Translations under genes and position numbers: made by a program
Shown here: in pieces, positions 61,590 through 64,000 of the stretch
Layout: every line of letters begins with the position of its first letter
Position numbering within the stretch: position 1 is the stretch's first letter
Origin: Edaphobacter sp.
GTDB lineage: Bacteria; Acidobacteriota; Terriglobia; Terriglobales; Acidobacteriaceae
Assembly: GCA_025462645.1 (NCBI GenBank)
Contig: JAOAPB010000083.1
Span: 1-64,000 of the forward strand
DNA: 64,000 nt
Direction: 5' to 3'
The notes under the pieces: model-generated
What the model was told of the DNA's origin: nothing
The model's input: the letters and a program-made list of their open reading frames with translations, nothing else
Database searches by the model: none

Positions 61590-62522
61590 ATGACGAAGAT
61601 GGGTGGTGTGGTGCGGTTTGTAGTGGCAGCGGCGATGGTGCCTGTCATGATGGTGCAGCAATCGTTTGCCTGGGGTATGGACGGGCACAAGATGATCAAC
61701 CGGCTGGCGGGAGCGGCGCTTCCAGCCGATGTCCCGGAGTTCCTGCGGTCGCCTCAGGCGCTCAATGCTCTCGAATACTACGGACCGGAGCCCGATCGCT
61801 GGCGCTCTCGCAACGAACCGGAGCTGAATGCCGCGCAGTCTCCCGAACACTTCATCGACCTCGAGTACGCCGACCTGATTGGCCCCGATCTTCCGCGACG
61901 CCGATATGACTACGTTCGAGCCCTGGCCTTCGCCCAGAAGAGCCACCCCGATCTTGCGCTCTCTCCTGAGAAGGTCGGCCTTCAGCCCTACGTGACGACC
62001 GAGGTCTGGCAGCGTCTGAAGAGTGGAATGCGTGAGTACCGCACTCTGCTTGCCGCCAAACAGGACATCAAACCCGTCGAAGCCGAGATCGTCTTCTACG
62101 CCGGCTGGCTCGGCCATTATGTCGCCGACGGGTCCATGCCCCTTCATACCACCATCCAGTACAACGGCTGGACTGGTCCCAACACAAACGACTACACAAC
62201 AGAGCATAAGATTCACGCATTATTTGAGAGCGAATTTGTCGCGGCGAATGTGAAGCCCGCGGAGGTCGCTCCGCTGATCACCGCCAAGCCAGCCGTCCTC
62301 GGGGACGTCTTCGATGACTACATGAAGTATCTCCGGCACTCAAAATCGCTGGTCGAGAAGACCTACCAACTGGAAAAGGCCGGTGCGTTCAATGGTGCAG
62401 GAACTCCCGAGGGCAAGGCGTTCGTGGACCAGCAGCTGGCCGCTGGCGCAACAGAGTTGCGGGACATGATCTACACCGCGTGGATCAGAAGTGCCGATCC
62501 GGTTCCCCCCTACCGTCCGTAG
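61590..62522 (+). CDS. S1/P1 nuclease-family secreted protein
   Basis: The 310-residue product has a signal peptide (VVRFVVAAAMVPVMMVQQSFA) and a predicted mature N-terminal tryptophan (WGMDGHKMINRLAGAAL), which binds zinc through its amino group in this family. Further zinc ligands are in EHFIDLEY and WLGHYVADGSMPLHTTIQYNGW, and there is a late TTEHKIHALFESEFV. It likely cleaves single-stranded nucleic acid outside the cell, although phospholipase C-like relatives exist. TATACT (61578-61583) is six bases before the ATG. Its end overlaps the convergent DUF2062 gene by 38 bases. Confidence 0.85.
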   Translation: MTKMGGVVRFVVAAAMVPVMMVQQSFAWGMDGHKMINRLAGAALPADVPEFLRSPQALNALEYYGPEPDRWRSRNEPELNAAQSPEHFIDLEYADLIGPDLPRRRYDYVRALAFAQKSHPDLALSPEKVGLQPYVTTEVWQRLKSGMREYRTLLAAKQDIKPVEAEIVFYAGWLGHYVADGSMPLHTTIQYNGWTGPNTNDYTTEHKIHALFESEFVAANVKPAEVAPLITAKPAVLGDVFDDYMKYLRHSKSLVEKTYQLEKAGAFNGAGTPEGKAFVDQQLAAGATELRDMIYTAWIRSADPVPPYRP

Positions 62523-63072
62523 GAGAGCCTGCAGCGATAGTGGGAGATCGATGCTGCTCACCCTGCAACGGAAGACGTCGCAGGAGCGGTGTGAGCACAA
62601 GCGCCAGTATAGGAGTCATAACGACCGCGACGGCAGCCCAGATGACAAAGGCATGCCACTCCCAGAGCCAGATCTGACGAGTAAGCGCAATGGGGTTAGT
62701 TCGAGCAGCTTCCAGTAAAGCTTTGCTGGAAAGGGGCATAGGAGCTGTATGGAAGACGCGATCGCCCATTCGAATAAACGGAATCACTAAAAGGAGTTGC
62801 AGCGGATAGACGATGTGGTTGCCGAGCTGCGAAGCAACCACATTGAGTCGAAATACAAAAGCAACAGCAAAACAAAGAATGGTAGTAGTGCCAAGAACAG
62901 GGTTGATGCCAATTGCCAAGCCAACAGCAAGACTCCATGCCAGCTTCTGCGGTGAAGTCCCCATGCGGAGCAGCGCGAGCACAGGCAGCGCAATGCGTCG
63001 ATAGACCCAGTTGTGAGGAACGACAGACGGGCTTTGCCTGGTATCGGAGGGGTTCTCTTGAGAGGGAGTCAC
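62485..63072 (-). CDS. DUF2062 membrane protein
   Basis: The 195-residue product contains SPQKLAWSLAVGLAIGINPVLGTTTILCFAVAFVFRLN and VASQLGNHIVYPLQLLLVIPFIRMGDRVF, the DUF2062 core, and one more helix (WHAFVIWAAVAVVMTPILALVL). Function is unknown; the domain is often linked to lipid or polysaccharide genes, and a PlsC-like gene is divergent next door. The GTG start at 63072 has TATCCT seven bases upstream. Its 3' end overlaps the S1/P1 gene on the other strand. Confidence 0.88.
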   Translation of the reverse strand: MTPSQENPSDTRQSPSVVPHNWVYRRIALPVLALLRMGTSPQKLAWSLAVGLAIGINPVLGTTTILCFAVAFVFRLNVVASQLGNHIVYPLQLLLVIPFIRMGDRVFHTAPMPLSSKALLEAARTNPIALTRQIWLWEWHAFVIWAAVAVVMTPILALVLTPLLRRLPLQGEQHRSPTIAAGSPTDGRGEPDRHF

Positions 63073-63107
63073 GTCTGACAGGATAGACTGCGCAACGAAG
63101 GCTTGTA

Positions 63108-63911
63108 GTGCATGTTGAGAGACGAGGGTTGAATCTGGTGAGTTTTTTCAGGGCTTTGGGACGAAGCGTTCAACTGGTGGGGTATTTCGTTGTGGCAGGA
63201 ACGGAGCTGTTGGTGAAGCGCCCAGCGACGCGGGAGGCCAGGGCGGACTGGCTGCATCGGTTCTGCGCACGGGCTGTGAAGGGCCTGGGCCTGGAGATCA
63301 CTGTGATAGGTGCGTTTCCGAAGCGCGGCGCGGTGATCTCGAACCACCTGAGCTATGTGGATATCGTGGTGTTTGCCGCACTGCACCCCTGTGTTTTCGT
63401 CTCCAAGGCAGAGATTATGGAATGGCCTGTGGTGGGATGGATGACCACGATGTCGGGTACTGTCTATGTTGCTCGGGGACATGGCGGATCAGCGATGAAG
63501 GCTCGCAAAGGGATGCAGGCGGTCGTGGATGCCGGGCTGCCTGTGGTGTTCTTTCCCGAGGGAACGACGACGAACGGCAGCAGGCTACTGAAGTTCCATA
63601 GTGGCCTGCTGGCGCAGGCGATGGAGAACGGCGCGCCGATTACTGCCGCACACATTCAGTACAGCTTGGAGGCAGGGGACAAGTCTGGGGTGACTGTAGC
63701 GGATGATGTCTGCTATTGGGGAGATACGAAGATGCTGCCGCATATCTTCAAGTTTCTCGGGCTGCGCGGGGTGCGGGCAGAGGTGCGATTTGCGGAGCGG
63801 CCGATCGTATTCTCAAGCGACGTATTGCACCGCAAGCAGGCAGCGATGGAGGCTCAGGCTGCCGTGGCTGCGTTGGGGGATGTTTTTGAGCATCAGACAC
63901 TTTCGACGTGA
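63108..63911 (+). CDS. PlsC-like lysophospholipid acyltransferase
   Basis: The 267-residue product contains the acyltransferase box H80-x4-D85 in SNHLSYVDIVV, KAEIMEWPVVGWMTTMSGTVYVARG and the phosphate-binding box VFFPEGTTTNGSRLLKF. One N-terminal membrane helix is present. It probably acylates lysophosphatidate or a similar glycerolipid. GTG at 63108 is used; internal GTG 63138 is an alternative. TAGACT (63084-63089) is a likely -10 and would leave a leader of about 12 bases. Confidence 0.9.
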   Translation: MHVERRGLNLVSFFRALGRSVQLVGYFVVAGTELLVKRPATREARADWLHRFCARAVKGLGLEITVIGAFPKRGAVISNHLSYVDIVVFAALHPCVFVSKAEIMEWPVVGWMTTMSGTVYVARGHGGSAMKARKGMQAVVDAGLPVVFFPEGTTTNGSRLLKFHSGLLAQAMENGAPITAAHIQYSLEAGDKSGVTVADDVCYWGDTKMLPHIFKFLGLRGVRAEVRFAERPIVFSSDVLHRKQAAMEAQAAVAALGDVFEHQTLST

Positions 63912-63965
63912 CGATTTGGAAGGAAATAGCGTCAACAGCATGCTGGGCGCTCACTAGAGGCTGTC

Positions 63966-64000
63966 ATGCACTTTGCGAACTGGCCTGCGCCTCGACCCTT
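63966..64000 (+). CDS. Possible start of a gene cut by the window edge
   Basis: ATG at 63966 opens a frame (MHFANWPAPRP) that runs off the right end. Too little is visible to judge. Confidence 0.2.
   Translation, partial: MHFANWPAPRP

Overview
The window looks like chromosomal DNA of an acidobacterium, probably a Terriglobus, Granulicella or Edaphobacter type. The reasons are high-GC coding sequence, a long Oar-like TonB receptor with an N-terminal carboxypeptidase-regulatory-like domain, a GH106 rhamnosidase, futalosine-pathway menaquinone synthesis, a PEP-CTERM protein and dispersed intergenic repeats containing the string TTCGCTTCGCTCAGAATGAC. This assignment is inferred from gene content; there is no rRNA or other marker gene to confirm it. 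I see no tRNA, rRNA, CRISPR array, prophage or intact insertion sequence.

Layout. 0-7 kb: nuoA, a prepilin peptidase, thiG, ruvC, a secreted unknown and a FecR-type surface protein. 6.5-13 kb: a lipoprotein esterase divergent from a YbbA/YbbP-like ABC pair, then galK-galT. 13-14.6 kb: an ArsR regulator, a DUF899 protein and a small CPxC-like membrane protein. 14.8-24.7 kb: a rhamnose/lactate block with rhaT, lutA-lutB-lutC, rhaI, an unusual IclR-HTH/sugar-binding fusion regulator and a GH106 rhamnosidase. 25-31 kb: mixed single genes (zinc phospholipase-like protein, TlpA-like thioredoxin, AHSA1/ArsR pair, gmhA, esterase, cupin). 31.4-36.4 kb: nitrogen control (amtB, glnK, a frameshifted PH-domain gene, glnD). 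36.5-44.3 kb: a solitary nuoB, an OmpA-like protein, a BNR-propeller protein, mqnE, a long non-coding stretch, a PEP-CTERM protein and a 31-residue membrane peptide. 44.6-53 kb: galactoside uptake (GH36 alpha-galactosidase, MFS permease, LacI regulator, TonB receptor). 53-64 kb: murA, murQ, a class A beta-lactamase-like protein with lepB, pgk-yciI-tpiA, ridA, an S1/P1 nuclease, a DUF2062 protein and a PlsC-like acyltransferase.

How the genes work together. GH106 should release L-rhamnose, RhaT import it and RhaI isomerise it. Cleavage of rhamnulose-1-phosphate gives lactaldehyde and then lactate, which LutABC would oxidise to pyruvate. An exact 19-base sequence lies over the probable -10 boxes of both lutA and rhaI, in opposite orientations, which points to one regulator. 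The GH36/MFS/LacI/TonB block can feed galactose to GalK-GalT elsewhere in the window. AmtB, GlnK and GlnD form a complete ammonium-sensing relay.

The strongest window-wide pattern is transcriptional: thirteen genes have a TANNNT -10-like hexamer only 5-7 bases before the start codon and no convincing Shine-Dalgarno sequence, so their mRNAs are probably leaderless. Other points of note are possible CTG/ATC start codons in two genes, a one-base G-run frameshift in the PH-domain gene, and two families of dispersed palindromic repeats, one copy of which splits the lut operon.
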